This document shows positions 17,539 to 26,920 of a stretch of 64,000 bases of DNA, one piece after another. The stretch spans positions 1 through 64,000 of the forward strand of contig NZ_FOHW01000024.1 in assembly GCF_900111735.1 (NCBI RefSeq), in the 5' to 3' direction. The notes beneath the pieces are model-generated. The model had not been told where the DNA came from and ran no database searches. It was given only the letters and a program-made list of their open reading frames with translations. The DNA comes from Pseudomonas graminis (GTDB taxonomy: Bacteria; Pseudomonadota; Gammaproteobacteria; Pseudomonadales; Pseudomonadaceae). The position numbers were made by a program, and so were the translations under genes. Each line of letters begins with the position of its first letter. Positions within the stretch are counted from its first letter, which is position 1.

Positions 17539-17964
17539 ATGCTGCGCCTCATCGCCCCCACTCTCACGCTTTTGCTCGTCGCTCCACTGTGCGCCAACGC
17601 GGCGTCCAAGCAGGATTACGAACTGAGCCAGATGCTTGATAAAGTTGCGAAGGAAAGCAGTGTCGGCACGCCACGGGCCATCAACGAAGACATCCTCGAC
17701 GAAGGCTATACCGTTGAAGGCAAGATGCTGATCAACCACCTGAGCGTGCAGTCTGGCCAGGCGGCTCAGATGCGCGAAAATCCTGACGACGTCCGCGGTC
17801 AACTGGGTGGCAGCGTGTGCCGCAACGCCGGTTACCGCCAGCTGATGGCCAAGGGCGCGATCCTGCGTTACCAGTTCACCGAATACAAAACCAACAAGCT
17901 CATCACGACTCAGGAAATCAAAGCGGCGGACTGCGCTGCCAAACCTCCTGCCCACAAGAAGTGA
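17539..17964 (+). CDS. Small exported protein, PA3611-like
   Basis: 141 residues. ATG 17539 follows CAGGAG at ideal distance and starts a signal peptide (LIAPTLTLLLVAPLCANAA), so the mature protein is periplasmic or secreted. The mature part (KQDYELSQMLDKVAKESSVG, then GYTVEGKMLINHLSV) resembles my recollection of PA3611 of P. aeruginosa, described as a quorum-regulated virulence-associated protein of small alpha/beta fold. Two cysteines (in SVCRNAG and ADCAAK) could form a disulfide. Biochemical function unknown. The neighbourhood (dgkA, erdR, then recX-recA) agrees with that assignment. Confidence 0.75.
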   Translation: MLRLIAPTLTLLLVAPLCANAASKQDYELSQMLDKVAKESSVGTPRAINEDILDEGYTVEGKMLINHLSVQSGQAAQMRENPDDVRGQLGGSVCRNAGYRQLMAKGAILRYQFTEYKTNKLITTQEIKAADCAAKPPAHKK

Positions 17965-18346
17965 TGTAACGAGCTTTACGGTCTGCGCGTTTCGAGATCC
18001 CTTCAACGCGCAGTCTTGCCCTCCCCCTTCCCCCGCTACATGCGCCATTCCAGTCCCTGATCACTCAGCATTTTTCGCACGCTTTTGATCGCGGATCAGG
18101 TGACCTGCGCGTCGTTTCACCGTGCCCGTTACGCCTCATCACACTTTGTCCCCCTGAAAGGGGTTGCCAGTCGCGCGGGTTGCCATCAATGTTTTCTCTT
18201 TCCAACCATGGATTAGTCCAGAATCGGGCGCCGCGCAGATGTGATGTCTTTCTGTCTTTGGGATTCGCTGCGCACGCCGACGCATGAAGCGTCGCGATCC
18301 CGCCCTCTGGCGCCGGTCAATGATTCTGTAGAAGGAGAAAGCGTGA
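17965..18346. other. 382-base gene-free region upstream of the LOG gene
   Basis: No credible ORF on either strand. A small hairpin CCCC-CTGAAA-GGGG lies near 18152-18165. The LOG ribosome binding site AGGAG is at 18333-18337. The stretch presumably carries the LOG promoter and a long leader; I see no sRNA signature. Confidence 0.4.
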
Positions 18347-19453
18347 ATGCCGTACGTACCCAGTGACGCGTTGTCTCAGCACTTTCAGAGCAACGGAAAC
18401 GACCTCACCCGCAAGGTCGAAGAACTCCTCGGTTCGGTCGCACCGGACAGCCCCAATCTTCCGCTCTACCGCGACATGACCCTGACCGTCCTGCGCATGG
18501 CCCAGGACGACCTGAATCGCTGGAATGCCAAAATCACCTTGCAGGCGTTGCGCGAGCTGGAGAATGCCTTCCGGGTGCTCGAACGATTCAAAGGCCGCCG
18601 CAAGGTCACCGTGTTCGGCTCCGCACGTACGCCCCTTGAACATCCTGTTTATGCGCTGGCCCGTGAACTGGGCAAGCAATTGGCAGCCTCCGACCTGATG
18701 GTCATCACCGGCGCCGGTGGCGGGATCATGGCTGCAGCACACGAAGGCGCCGGTCTGGATCACAGCCTGGGCTTCAATATCACTCTGCCGTTCGAGCAGC
18801 ACGCCAATGCGACCGTGGATGGCACCGGCAACCTGCTGCCGTTCCACTTCTTCTTCACGCGCAAGCTGTTTTTCGTCAAAGAGGCCGATGCGCTGGTGCT
18901 CTGTCCGGGCGGGTTTGGCACCCTCGACGAAGCGCTGGAAGTGCTGACGCTGATCCAGACTGGTAAAAGTCCGCTGGTTCCCATCGTGCTGCTGGATGCC
19001 CCGGGCGGTACCTTCTGGGAAGGCGCCCTCAGCTTCATCAAGAACGAGCTGGAGGCGAACAAGTACATTTTGCCCACAGACATGAACCTGATGAAGCTGG
19101 TGTACAGCGCCGATGAGGCCGTCGCCGACATCAATCGGTTCTACAGCAACTTCCACTCCAGCCGCTGGCTGAAGAATACCTTCGTCATCCGCATGCACCA
19201 CGCCTTGAGTGAACACGCGCTAAACGCCCTGCAGGACAGGTTTGTCGACCTTCGGCTAAGCGGCGATTTCCAGCAATACGGGCATCAGGACGAATATGAC
19301 GAAGCGCAGTTCAGCCATCTCACGCGTCTGGCATTCGCTTTCAACGGCCGCAATCATGGCCGCTTGCGCGAACTGGTGGACTGCATAAACCTGGAGGAGA
19401 ACTGGGCGAAACCTGCACATTCTCAGCAGACTGAGTCTGTGAAATCGATGTGA
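18347..19453 (+). CDS. LOG-family (YgdH/PpnN-like) protein
   Basis: 368 residues. The central Rossmann-like LOG domain (about 85-270) carries GSARTP, GAGGGIMAAAHEGAG and PGGFGTLDEALE, the pattern of lysine-decarboxylase-like phosphoribohydrolases that split nucleoside monophosphates into base and ribose 5-phosphate. N- and C-terminal extensions (1-80 and 290-368) place it with longer proteins of the PpnN type rather than with plant-type cytokinin LOG enzymes. Start ATG 18347 with AGGAG nine bases upstream. It is convergent with recX. Confidence 0.85.
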   Translation: MPYVPSDALSQHFQSNGNDLTRKVEELLGSVAPDSPNLPLYRDMTLTVLRMAQDDLNRWNAKITLQALRELENAFRVLERFKGRRKVTVFGSARTPLEHPVYALARELGKQLAASDLMVITGAGGGIMAAAHEGAGLDHSLGFNITLPFEQHANATVDGTGNLLPFHFFFTRKLFFVKEADALVLCPGGFGTLDEALEVLTLIQTGKSPLVPIVLLDAPGGTFWEGALSFIKNELEANKYILPTDMNLMKLVYSADEAVADINRFYSNFHSSRWLKNTFVIRMHHALSEHALNALQDRFVDLRLSGDFQQYGHQDEYDEAQFSHLTRLAFAFNGRNHGRLRELVDCINLEENWAKPAHSQQTESVKSM

Positions 19454-19463
19454 TGATGAATGC

Positions 19464-19489
19464 GTGAGGGCGCGTCTGCGCGCCTTCAC
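19464..19489. terminator. Hairpin between convergent LOG gene and recX
   Basis: GTGAGGGCGCG / CGCGCCTTCAC, an 11-bp stem with one G-T pair and the loop TCTG, in the 47-base gap between two convergent genes. There is no U-run, so it is at best an atypical or bidirectional terminator. Confidence 0.4.
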
Positions 19490-19500
19490 TCAGACCAGCA

Positions 19501-19968
19501 CTAGTCGTCGTTGCCCTTGCCACTCAGCAAACGGCCGATAAGCTCTGGTGGGTATCCGCGATAACTCAGAAAGCGCATCTGCTGCCCACGTTCGCGGGCA
19601 TCCCTGGGCAGCTGACCACTGAACTTGCGCTGCCACAGCGCTTCCAGCTTTTCCCACCAGTCCACGCCGCACTCGCGCAGCGCCTGTTCGATGTCCGCCC
19701 GCAGCAAGCCGCGTTGCCCCAGCTCTTCGCGGATACGCAAAGGGCCGTGGCCAGAACGCGCACGGTAGGAAACAAAGCTTTCGAGGTATCGGGATTCAGA
19801 CAGCAGACCCTCTTCCGTCAGACGGTCGAGCGCTGCATCAATCAATTCGGGAGGGGCGCCGCGCTGACGCAGTTTGCGCGTCAGCTCGACACGACCGTGC
19901 TCGCGTCGCGCGAGCAGGTCCATTGCAGTCCGCCTGACAGCGACGGGGGTATCAAGCACAGCCGGCAT
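19501..19968 (-). CDS. recX: RecX: regulator of RecA
   Basis: 155 residues composed of RecX three-helix repeats. RecX binds RecA filaments and limits their growth and ATPase/recombinase activity. Typical elements are [24 protein letters not shown] and [14 protein letters not shown], followed by [15 protein letters not shown] at the C-terminus. It begins eight bases after the recA stop and is almost certainly co-transcribed with it, thus part of the SOS response. Confidence 0.93.
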   Translation of the reverse strand: MPAVLDTPVAVRRTAMDLLARREHGRVELTRKLRQRGAPPELIDAALDRLTEEGLLSESRYLESFVSYRARSGHGPLRIREELGQRGLLRADIEQALRECGVDWWEKLEALWQRKFSGQLPRDARERGQQMRFLSYRGYPPELIGRLLSGKGNDD

Positions 19969-19976
19969 GGCGGGGA

Positions 19977-21041
19977 TCAGATGTCCGCGTCAGCTTCGAC
20001 TTCAGCCACATCGTCTGCCGCTACGCGGGACGACTGGGCCTTAACATCAGGCGCTGCCGTCAGCAGCTTCTCGCGAATCTGCCTTTCGAGGGTGGTACCG
20101 ATTTCCGGATTGTCCGCCAGGAACTTCGCGGAGTTGGCTTTACCCTGACCGATCTTGCTGCCCTGGTAGCTGTACCAGGCACCGGATTTCTCCAGCAGAC
20201 CGTGCAGCACGCCGAGGTCGATGATCTCGCCGTTACGGTAGATGCCCTTGCCGTAGAGAATCTGGAACTCAGCCTGACGGAACGGCGGAGCCACTTTGTT
20301 CTTGACGACTTTGACGCGGGTTTCACTACCGACGACTTCGTCGCCTTCCTTGACCGCGCCCGTGCGACGGATGTCCAGACGGACCGATGCGTAGAACTTC
20401 AGAGCGTTACCACCGGTGGTGGTTTCCGGGCTGCCGAACATCACGCCAATCTTCATACGGATCTGGTTGATGAAGATAACCAGGCAGTTGGCCGTCTTGA
20501 TGTTACCGGTGATCTTGCGCAGTGCCTGGGACATCAGTCGGGCTTGCAGGCCGACGTGCATGTCGCCCATTTCGCCTTCGATTTCAGCTTTTGGTACCAG
20601 AGCGGCCACGGAGTCAACCACGATGACGTCGATCGCGTTCGAACGCACCAGCATGTCGGTGATTTCGAGGGCCTGTTCGCCGGTGTCTGGCTGGGAGACC
20701 AGCAGGTCATCGACGTTGACGCCCAGCTTGCCGGCGTACTCTGGATCGAGCGCGTGCTCGGCGTCGACGAATGCGCAGGTCGCGCCCATTTTCTGGGCTT
20801 CTGCGATGACGGACAGAGTAAGTGTGGTTTTACCCGAAGATTCCGGGCCGTAGATTTCAACGATCCGGCCTTTTGGCAGGCCACCGATACCGAGTGCGAT
20901 ATCGAGACCCAGCGAGCCGGTGGAGATAGCAGGAATAGCCTGGCGGTCATGGTCACCCATGCGCATTACGGCACCTTTGCCGAATTGACGCTCGATCTGA
21001 CCCAAGGCCGCAGCCAAGGCTTTCTTCTTGTTGTCGTCCAT
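19977..21041 (-). CDS. recA: RecA recombinase
   Basis: 354 residues, full length. RecA polymerises on single-stranded DNA, drives strand exchange and triggers LexA self-cleavage. Walker A GPESSGKT is at 65-72, Walker [11 protein letters not shown] near 140, the L2 region [19 protein letters not shown] near 200-218, and the usual acidic C-terminal tail (EVEADADI). It is preceded by a LexA box and followed closely by recX. Confidence 0.98.
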   Translation of the reverse strand: MDDNKKKALAAALGQIERQFGKGAVMRMGDHDRQAIPAISTGSLGLDIALGIGGLPKGRIVEIYGPESSGKTTLTLSVIAEAQKMGATCAFVDAEHALDPEYAGKLGVNVDDLLVSQPDTGEQALEITDMLVRSNAIDVIVVDSVAALVPKAEIEGEMGDMHVGLQARLMSQALRKITGNIKTANCLVIFINQIRMKIGVMFGSPETTTGGNALKFYASVRLDIRRTGAVKEGDEVVGSETRVKVVKNKVAPPFRQAEFQILYGKGIYRNGEIIDLGVLHGLLEKSGAWYSYQGSKIGQGKANSAKFLADNPEIGTTLERQIREKLLTAAPDVKAQSSRVAADDVAEVEADADI

Positions 21042-21083
21042 TGAATCCTCTCGTAATAGGTTAGGCCTTGACGGCCGATATAA

Positions 21084-21099
21084 CTGTATAAGTAGCCAG
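21084..21099 (-). promoter_or_regulatory. LexA (SOS) box of recA
   Basis: CTG-N10-CAG with an AT-rich interior (on the minus strand CTGGCTACTTATACAG), 43 bases upstream of the recA start. It fits the gamma-proteobacterial LexA consensus and explains SOS induction of recA-recX. Confidence 0.85.
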
Positions 21100-21126
21100 T
21101 ATTATTCCACAGGGTCCGACGCGCGC

Positions 21127-21627
21127 CTACCCCTGATTTGGTATTTCTCCGCGAGAGAGCCGGACAAGCCCCTCTAGCGCGGCGATCACCGTTTGTCGGC
21201 GGACCGCATCGCGGTCACCTGCAAATAGAAACCGCTCGGCGATCAATCGTTCCGCCACACCCCAGCAGATCCACACCGTGCCCACGGGTTTCTTCAGCGA
21301 GCCCCCATCCGGCCCGGCCACGCCGCTGACCGCGACCGAAAACTGCGCGCCGCTGTTGCCCTGCGCGCCCCTGGCCATGGCTTCAACCACTTCGCGGCTG
21401 ACAGCGCCGACCTGGCCGAACAACGCTTCCGGCACCGCCAGTTGACGGGTCTTCTGCCGGTTGGAGTAGGTGACATACCCGGCCTCGAACCAGGCCGAAC
21501 TCCCGGGGATTCGGGTGATGGCTTCAGCGATGCCACCTCCGGTGCAGGATTCGGCCGTGCTGACCTGCGCGCCTGCTGCCAACAGTTGCTGACCCAGGGT
21601 TGCTGCCAGGTGAGTGATGTCGTCCAA
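21127..21627 (-). CDS. pncC: PncC (CinA C-terminal domain): NMN amidohydrolase
   Basis: 166 residues. PncC deamidates nicotinamide mononucleotide to nicotinate mononucleotide in the pyridine nucleotide cycle. Family motifs AESCTGGGIAEAIT, GYVTYSN and AVSGVAGPDGGS are all present; only the C-terminal CinA domain exists, with no competence-type N-terminal domain. The start is a rare TTG at 21627 (LDDITHLAATLGQ), chosen because GGAG stands at proper distance and the homologous N-terminus begins there; no in-frame ATG fits. Its position between recA and mutS is the usual one in Pseudomonas. Confidence 0.88.
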   Translation of the reverse strand: MDDITHLAATLGQQLLAAGAQVSTAESCTGGGIAEAITRIPGSSAWFEAGYVTYSNRQKTRQLAVPEALFGQVGAVSREVVEAMARGAQGNSGAQFSVAVSGVAGPDGGSLKKPVGTVWICWGVAERLIAERFLFAGDRDAVRRQTVIAALEGLVRLSRGEIPNQG

Positions 21628-21730
21628 AGGGGTTCTCCGTATCGGTCGAGGCAAAGCAGACACGCTACACCAGCCGGGTTGATGTGCAATACAGGACTCG
21701 ATCCGAATCCGGATCATGCCTGCACGACAC

Positions 21731-21862
21731 TTATCTGCCCTCCGGTTTTTCGGGGCAGGGTTTCTTGACGGTTTCCACGATGGTTTCCCGTGGACGTCGC
21801 TTGGCCTCCTCAAGAGGGATGAAACGGCCGTTGGTTGAATCTCGTCCTCGCTTGCGTTGCAT
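21731..21862 (-). CDS. Possible 43-residue basic small protein
   Basis: An ATG at 21862 preceded by AAGGA seven bases upstream opens a 43-codon frame ending in TAA at 21731. The product is strongly charged and low in hydrophobic residues: it begins MQRKRGRDSTNGRFIPLEEA and then runs KRRPRETIVETVKKP before a short Lys/Glu/Pro tail. No domain is recognised. A good ribosome binding site, an intact frame and protein-like composition make it more than chance, but the evidence is limited. It lies upstream of pncC on the same strand, with 103 bases between them. Confidence 0.5.
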   Translation of the reverse strand: MQRKRGRDSTNGRFIPLEEAKRRPRETIVETVKKPCPEKPEGR

Positions 21863-22110
21863 GGCGCAATCCTTGTCGATAATGCCGCCTCCAATCGGGC
21901 GGTGCTCGACATCCTAGCCAGCTCGAAGCGTCTCGTGTCGGTTCGGAAACGCGCCGTGACGAATCAGCCGGACCTGCGGCCCGCGAACGTGCGTGGTAAC
22001 CTTGCCGCCATCGCAAAAGCAATCGGATATGGCGTCGACCCACGTAGGTGGAATCCACGTCGTCGCCCGAAACTTGCCTCAATCTCCTACAGAATTTGCC
22101 TAAATAACTG

Positions 22111-24690
22111 ATGAATAAAGCAATTTCCGACCTCTCCTCGCACACCCCGATGATGCAGCAATACTGGCGGCTGAAAAATCAGCATCCCGACCAGTTGATG
22201 TTCTATCGCATGGGTGACTTCTACGAGATTTTCTACGAAGACGCCAAGAAGGCGGCCAAGCTGCTCGACATCACGTTGACCGCCCGGGGCCAGTCGGCAG
22301 GGCAAAGCATTCCCATGTGCGGCATTCCCTACCACGCAGCGGAAGGCTATCTGGCCAAGCTGGTGAAGCTGGGCGAGTCAGTGGTCATCTGCGAACAGAT
22401 CGGCGATCCGGCGACCAGCAAAGGCCCGGTTGATCGTCAGGTGGTGCGCATCATCACGCCGGGCACCGTCAGCGACGAAGCGTTGCTGGACGAGCGTCGG
22501 GATAACCTGATCGCCGCCGTACTGGGTGACGAACGCCTGTTCGGGCTCGCCGTGCTGGACATCACCAGCGGCAATTTCACCGTGCTGGAAATCAAAGGCT
22601 GGGAAAACCTGCTGGCCGAACTTGAGCGGATCAATCCGGTGGAGCTGCTGATTCCCGATGACTGGCCGCAAGGTCTCCCAGCGGAAAAACGCCGCGGTGC
22701 CCGTCGTCGTGCGCCGTGGGACTTCGAGCGCGATTCGGCGCACAAAAGTTTGTGCCAGCAGTTTTCCACTCAGGACCTGAAAGGCTTCGGCTGCGAGAAT
22801 CTGACCCTGGCGATCGGCGCGGCGGGCTGCCTGCTGGGTTACGCCAAGGAAACCCAGCGCACGGCCTTGCCTCACTTGCGCAGCCTCCGGCATGAGCGCC
22901 TGGACGACACGGTGATTCTGGACGGCGCCAGCCGCCGCAATCTGGAACTCGACACCAACCTGGCGGGCGGCCGCGACAACACGCTGCAGTCGGTGATGGA
23001 TCGCTGCCAGACCGCCATGGCGACGCGCCTGCTGACCCGGTGGCTGAACCGGCCGTTGCGCGATCTGCAGATCCTTCAGGCCCGGCAAGAGTCGATCGGC
23101 TGCTTCCTTGAACGCTATCGCTTCGAGAACCTGCAGCCGCAACTGAAAGAGATCGGCGACATCGAGCGCATTCTCGCGCGTATCGGCCTGCGCAATGCCC
23201 GTCCCCGTGACCTGGCGCGGCTGCGTGATGCCCTCGGCGCCCTGCCTGAGTTGCAGCTGGCACTGGCCGAGCTTGAAGCGCCGCACATTCAGCAATTGGC
23301 GAAAACCGCGAGCACCTACCCGGAGCTTGCCGACCTGCTGCAACGGGCGATCATCGACAATCCACCTGCCGTGATTCGCGACGGCGGCGTGCTAAAGACC
23401 GGTTACGACGCCGAGCTCGATGAATTGCTGTCCCTGAGCGAGAACGCCGGGCAGTTCCTTATCGATCTGGAAACCCGGGAGAAGGCGCGCACCGGGCTGG
23501 CCAACCTCAAGGTCGGCTACAACCGCGTGCACGGCTATTTCATCGAACTGCCGAGCAAGCAGGCGGAACAGGCGCCGGCTGACTACATCCGTCGCCAGAC
23601 GCTCAAGGGCGCCGAGCGTTTTATCACCCCTGAGCTCAAGGAATTCGAAGACAAGGCGTTGTCGGCCAAGAGCCGTGCGCTGGCTCGGGAAAAGATGCTC
23701 TATGAGACGCTGCTGGAAGACCTGATCGGTCACCTCGCACCGCTGCAGGACACCGCCGCCGCGCTGGCCGAGCTGGATGTCCTGAGCAACCTGGCCGAGC
23801 GCGCGCTGAATCTGGACCTCAACCGTCCGCGTTTCACCGATGAGCCGTGCATGCGCATCGAGCAAGGTCGTCATCCCGTGGTGGAGCAGGTTCTGTCGTC
23901 GCCGTTCGTGGCCAACGACCTGGACCTGAACGACAACACGCGCATGCTGGTGATCACCGGTCCTAACATGGGCGGTAAATCCACCTACATGCGCCAGACC
24001 GCTTTGATCGTGCTGCTGGCGCATATCGGCAGTTTCGTGCCGGCAGCGAGCTGCGAGCTTTCGCTGGTGGACCGTATCTTCACGCGTATCGGTTCAAGCG
24101 ATGACCTGGCCGGCGGACGCTCGACCTTCATGGTGGAGATGAGTGAGACGGCGAACATTCTGCACAACGCTACCGACAAAAGCCTGGTGCTGATGGATGA
24201 AGTCGGACGCGGCACCAGCACCTTCGACGGGCTTTCCCTTGCGTGGGCTGCGGCGGAATGCCTCGCGCAGCTGCGTGCATACACGCTGTTCGCGACGCAT
24301 TACTTCGAGCTGACCGTGTTGCCGGAGAGCGAGCCGCTGGTGGCTAACGTGCATCTGAATGCCACCGAGCACAACGAGCGCATAGTCTTCCTGCACCGCG
24401 TGCTGCCGGGCCCGGCGAGCCAGAGCTATGGTCTGGCCGTGGCGCAACTGGCCGGCGTACCGGGGCGCGTCATTACCCGGGCCAAGGAGCATCTGTTGCG
24501 TCTGGAGACCACCAGCCTGCCCCACGAGCAACCCAGGGCCAAGCCGGGCAAACCCCCGTTGCCGATGCAGAGCGACATGTTTGCAAGCCTGCCGCACCCC
24601 GTGCTGGACGAGTTGTCGAACCTGAAGATCGACGACCTGACGCCGCGTCAGGCGCTTGAGTTGTTGTATTCGATGAAGACGCGCATCTAA
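22111..24690 (+). CDS. mutS: MutS DNA mismatch recognition ATPase
   Basis: 859 residues, close to the 855 of P. aeruginosa MutS. It recognises mispairs and, with MutL, starts methyl-independent mismatch repair in Pseudomonas. The mismatch-contacting Phe-x-Glu motif is [12 protein letters not shown] near residue 36. Walker A GPNMGGKS lies at 617-624, the [12 protein letters not shown] Walker B region near 690, and the FATHYFELT switch near 727. The start codon has no obvious Shine-Dalgarno sequence; an internal start a few codons on cannot be excluded (N-termini vary in this family). Confidence 0.97.
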   Translation: MNKAISDLSSHTPMMQQYWRLKNQHPDQLMFYRMGDFYEIFYEDAKKAAKLLDITLTARGQSAGQSIPMCGIPYHAAEGYLAKLVKLGESVVICEQIGDPATSKGPVDRQVVRIITPGTVSDEALLDERRDNLIAAVLGDERLFGLAVLDITSGNFTVLEIKGWENLLAELERINPVELLIPDDWPQGLPAEKRRGARRRAPWDFERDSAHKSLCQQFSTQDLKGFGCENLTLAIGAAGCLLGYAKETQRTALPHLRSLRHERLDDTVILDGASRRNLELDTNLAGGRDNTLQSVMDRCQTAMATRLLTRWLNRPLRDLQILQARQESIGCFLERYRFENLQPQLKEIGDIERILARIGLRNARPRDLARLRDALGALPELQLALAELEAPHIQQLAKTASTYPELADLLQRAIIDNPPAVIRDGGVLKTGYDAELDELLSLSENAGQFLIDLETREKARTGLANLKVGYNRVHGYFIELPSKQAEQAPADYIRRQTLKGAERFITPELKEFEDKALSAKSRALAREKMLYETLLEDLIGHLAPLQDTAAALAELDVLSNLAERALNLDLNRPRFTDEPCMRIEQGRHPVVEQVLSSPFVANDLDLNDNTRMLVITGPNMGGKSTYMRQTALIVLLAHIGSFVPAASCELSLVDRIFTRIGSSDDLAGGRSTFMVEMSETANILHNATDKSLVLMDEVGRGTSTFDGLSLAWAAAECLAQLRAYTLFATHYFELTVLPESEPLVANVHLNATEHNERIVFLHRVLPGPASQSYGLAVAQLAGVPGRVITRAKEHLLRLETTSLPHEQPRAKPGKPPLPMQSDMFASLPHPVLDELSNLKIDDLTPRQALELLYSMKTRI

Positions 24691-24710
24691 CGTGATTCGT
24701 AACAAGCTGT

Positions 24711-24716
24711 TAGAAT
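24711..24716 (+). promoter_or_regulatory. Candidate -10 element of fdxA
   Basis: TAGAAT followed by a CCCGCGCGG discriminator just after the mutS stop. No clear -35 box pairs with it. If used, fdxA would have a leader of roughly 200 bases. Confidence 0.35.
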
Positions 24717-24929
24717 CCCGCGCGGTTCGGGACGCTGTGAGCTTTTAGCCTGGCTTTACAGCGCACCTGGCCGCGTTTGAACGCAGCGAACCAAGGTCGG
24801 ACATCGCCGCGCAGGACACCTTGCCTGCCGCGTTGCTCGAGAAGCTGAGTTTTACGGCCGGGGGACGTCCCGTACCTGGCAAGCCGGACTGAACGGCCTT
24901 GCTGCCGCCGCCTGAGGAGAGAATTAGAA

Positions 24930-25253
24930 ATGACCTTCGTCGTCACCGACAACTGCATCAAGTGCAAGTACACCGACTGCGTAGAAGTCTGTCCGGTGGA
25001 CTGCTTTTACGAAGGCCCGAACTTCCTGGTGATTCACCCGGACGAGTGCATCGACTGCGCCCTGTGCGAGCCTGAGTGCCCTGCGAATGCAATCTTCTCG
25101 GAAGACGAGATTCCGGCCGGCATGGAGAATTTCATTCAGCTGAACGCAGAGCTGGCTGACGTCTGGCCCAACATCACGGAACGCAAAGACGCGCTGCCGG
25201 ATGCGGCGCAGTGGGACGGCAAGACCGGCAAGATCGCCGATCTGGAGCGCTAA
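24930..25253 (+). CDS. fdxA: FdxA: 7Fe ferredoxin
   Basis: 107 residues, with one 3Fe-4S and one 4Fe-4S cluster. The cysteines lie in [20 protein letters not shown] (9-28) and in [12 protein letters not shown] (near 40-51), the pattern of the Azotobacter/Pseudomonas FdI family with its long C-terminal tail. A small cytoplasmic electron carrier; it may be a partner of Fpr, encoded 12 kb away. GGAGAG precedes ATG 24930. Strong terminator downstream. Confidence 0.95.
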   Translation: MTFVVTDNCIKCKYTDCVEVCPVDCFYEGPNFLVIHPDECIDCALCEPECPANAIFSEDEIPAGMENFIQLNAELADVWPNITERKDALPDAAQWDGKTGKIADLER

Positions 25254-25265
25254 GCGCTTGCTGAT

Positions 25266-25292
25266 AAAAAAAGGCCCTTCGGGGCCTTTTTT
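25266..25292 (+). terminator. Terminator after fdxA
   Basis: A-run, GGCCC-TTC-GGGGCC-type stem with a tight TTCG-like loop, then T6. Confidence 0.93.
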
Positions 25293-25329
25293 CATGGGGC
25301 TCTGCCACAGCCTCACTTTTCTGCAGACG

Positions 25330-25353
25330 AAAAAAGGGGCGGTATGACCCGCC
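25330..25353 (-). terminator. Terminator of rsmZ
   Basis: On the minus strand GGGCGGGTCATACCGCCCC followed by T6. Confidence 0.88.
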
Positions 25354-25462
25354 CACATTTTTTCCATAATCCCTTCAATCCTTGTTCATCATCCTGATGA
25401 ATCGCATCCTGCGATGTCCTTGAGCAGTCTTCCTTGACCGCCTGTACCAATCCGTCGGTACA
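25330..25462 (-). ncRNA. rsmZ: RsmZ: RsmA/CsrA-sequestering small RNA
   Basis: An RNA of about 133 nt read from the minus strand, from TGTACC at 25462 to the T-run at 25330. It contains eight GGA motifs. Three are displayed in hairpin loops: 25443-25462 (TGTACC/GGTACA arms), 25401-25415 (ATCGC-AGGAT-GCGAT) and 25385-25401 (TTCATC-AGGAT-GATGAA). Between and after these come single-stranded AAGGA and GGGAT sites. A GGGCGG-type terminator closes it. RsmZ titrates RsmA/RsmE and so relieves repression of secondary metabolism, exoproducts and biofilm genes. The position between fdxA and rpoS is the conserved rsmZ locus. Confidence 0.95.
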
Positions 25463-25468
25463 GGACTG

Positions 25469-25474
25469 ATATTA
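25469..25474 (-). promoter_or_regulatory. -10 box of rsmZ
   Basis: TAATAT on the minus strand, six bases upstream of the predicted 5' end at 25462. No good -35 box is seen, as expected for a promoter that depends on GacA bound far upstream. Confidence 0.7.
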
Positions 25475-25633
25475 GTGATTTAAACGGTCAGGGCAAGGGC
25501 CGAGAGTTTTCAGGAAAATTCAGGCGCGGGTCAGCGCTGGTTTTAAATTAATAATTAAATCAATGGGATAACCATCGACTTTCAACTGACGGGGACATCA
25601 TCCGCCAAAGAAGAGACGATAACTCACATAACG

Positions 25634-25651
25634 TGTAAGAAACGGCTTACA
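25634..25651. promoter_or_regulatory. GacA upstream activating sequence of rsmZ
   Basis: TGTAAG-AAACGG-CTTACA, a perfect match to the GacA consensus TGTAAG-N6-CTTACA. It is centred about 180 bases upstream of the rsmZ start, the distance known for Gac-controlled sRNA genes. This links rsmZ to the GacS/GacA two-component system. Confidence 0.93.
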
Positions 25652-25657
25652 GCCTGA

Positions 25658-25672
25658 GTAAGCATCACTTAC
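25658..25672. promoter_or_regulatory. Second GacA-like palindrome
   Basis: GTAAG-CATCA-CTTAC, a perfect 5-bp inverted repeat with the same half-sites as the GacA box but a five-base spacer instead of six and without the outer T/A of the consensus. It starts seven bases after the canonical box. Confidence 0.45.
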
Positions 25673-25747
25673 CTAATTGTGAAAATGATCATTTCCCTAT
25701 CAAGAAGCTGTCATGGGACATCCGTCAAAAGTACATTCAAACGACAT

Positions 25748-25772
25748 AAAAAAGCCCCGACGTGTCGGGGCT
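25748..25772 (-). terminator. Terminator after rpoS
   Basis: On the minus strand GCCCCGACACGTCGGGGC followed by T6; 41 bases after the rpoS stop. Confidence 0.9.
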
Positions 25773-25812
25773 CTCATATTGCTTGATGTCACTAACGCCA
25801 AACCTCTGCGAC

Positions 25813-26817
25813 TTATTGAAAGAGTGACTCGCTGGATAAACCATTCTTCTCGAGAATCTCGCGAAGGCGCTTCAGCCCTTCCACTTGAATCTGCCGAACA
25901 CGCTCACGGGTCAGGCCGATTTCCAGACCGACATCTTCAAGGGTGCTGCTCTCATGCCCGCGCAGGCCGAAACGACGAACAACGACTTCACGCTGTTTGT
26001 CGGTCAGCTCGGAGAGCCATTGATCGATGCTCTGGGACAGATCATCGTCCTGAAGCAGCTCGCATGGATCGGTAGGACGATCGTCCGTCAGCGTGTCGAG
26101 CAGCGTCTTGTCCGAATCCGGGCCCAGGGACACATCCACCGACGACACACGCTCGTTGAGGCCCAGCATGCGCTTGACCTCACCGACCGGCTTTTCGAGC
26201 AGGTTGGCGATTTCTTCGGGAGAGGGTTCGTGATCCAGCTTTTGCGTCAGCTCCCGCGCGGCGCGCAGGTAGACGTTGAGCTCTTTGACGACATGGATCG
26301 GCAGACGAATCGTGCGCGTCTGATTCATGATCGCGCGTTCGATGGTCTGACGAATCCACCAGGTGGCGTAGGTTGAGAACCGGAATCCGCGCTCCGGATC
26401 GAATTTTTCGACCGCTCGAATCAGGCCCAGATTGCCCTCCTCGATCAGGTCCAGCAATGACAGACCACGATTGACGTAGCGTCTGGCGATTTTCACGACC
26501 AGCCGCAGATTGCTTTCAATCATGCGTTTGCGCCCAGCCGGATCGCCGCTCTGCGACAGTCGCGCAAAGTGGACTTCTTCTTCCGGGGAGAGCAGGGGGG
26601 AAAAGCCGATTTCATTGAGGTACAGCTGCGTAGCATCCAGTGCCCGCGTGTAATCAATGTATTTATGCTGTTTGAGTGCTGCAGAGTTTTTGGGTTTTGC
26701 ACGAACAGAAGGTGTAGCTGGCTTCTCATCCGTTGCAGAATCCAGGACGATTACGGGCTCCATCAGGAGGACCTCGTCGTCTATGTCAAACTCCGGCACT
26801 TCTTTGCTGAGAGCCAT
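25813..26817 (-). CDS. rpoS: RpoS: stationary-phase and stress sigma factor
   Basis: 334 residues. Sigma-70 family regions are all visible: 1.2 ([20 protein letters not shown]), region 2 with [20 protein letters not shown] and the -10-binding [16 protein letters not shown], region 3, and the 4.2 helix-turn-helix ([20 protein letters not shown]). RpoS directs transcription on entry to stationary phase and under stress. Start ATG 26817 has AAAGGA upstream. It follows nlpD, inside which the main rpoS promoter usually lies, and is flanked on its other side by rsmZ. Confidence 0.97.
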   Translation of the reverse strand: MALSKEVPEFDIDDEVLLMEPVIVLDSATDEKPATPSVRAKPKNSAALKQHKYIDYTRALDATQLYLNEIGFSPLLSPEEEVHFARLSQSGDPAGRKRMIESNLRLVVKIARRYVNRGLSLLDLIEEGNLGLIRAVEKFDPERGFRFSTYATWWIRQTIERAIMNQTRTIRLPIHVVKELNVYLRAARELTQKLDHEPSPEEIANLLEKPVGEVKRMLGLNERVSSVDVSLGPDSDKTLLDTLTDDRPTDPCELLQDDDLSQSIDQWLSELTDKQREVVVRRFGLRGHESSTLEDVGLEIGLTRERVRQIQVEGLKRLREILEKNGLSSESLFQ

Positions 26818-26920
26818 TGTTATAGTCCTTTGGTGAGTTCGACCTCAAGCCCCAGTGACGCCTTCTTCCGTGGCAGCACTTGAGCCTGTCCCCTCTACGC
26901 AGGAACAGGCTGACAACCGA

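Noticed and set aside
21857-22111. 84-codon plus-strand frame between pncC and mutS
   Set aside because: No ribosome binding site, start overlaps the better 43-codon minus-strand ORF, Arg/Pro-rich tail typical of random GC-rich sequence.
25540-25572. Possible IHF site in the AT-rich stretch between rsmZ and its GacA box
   Set aside because: AATCAATGGGATA is only a partial match to the IHF consensus. IHF is known at other rsmZ promoters, but the site is too weak to list as a feature.
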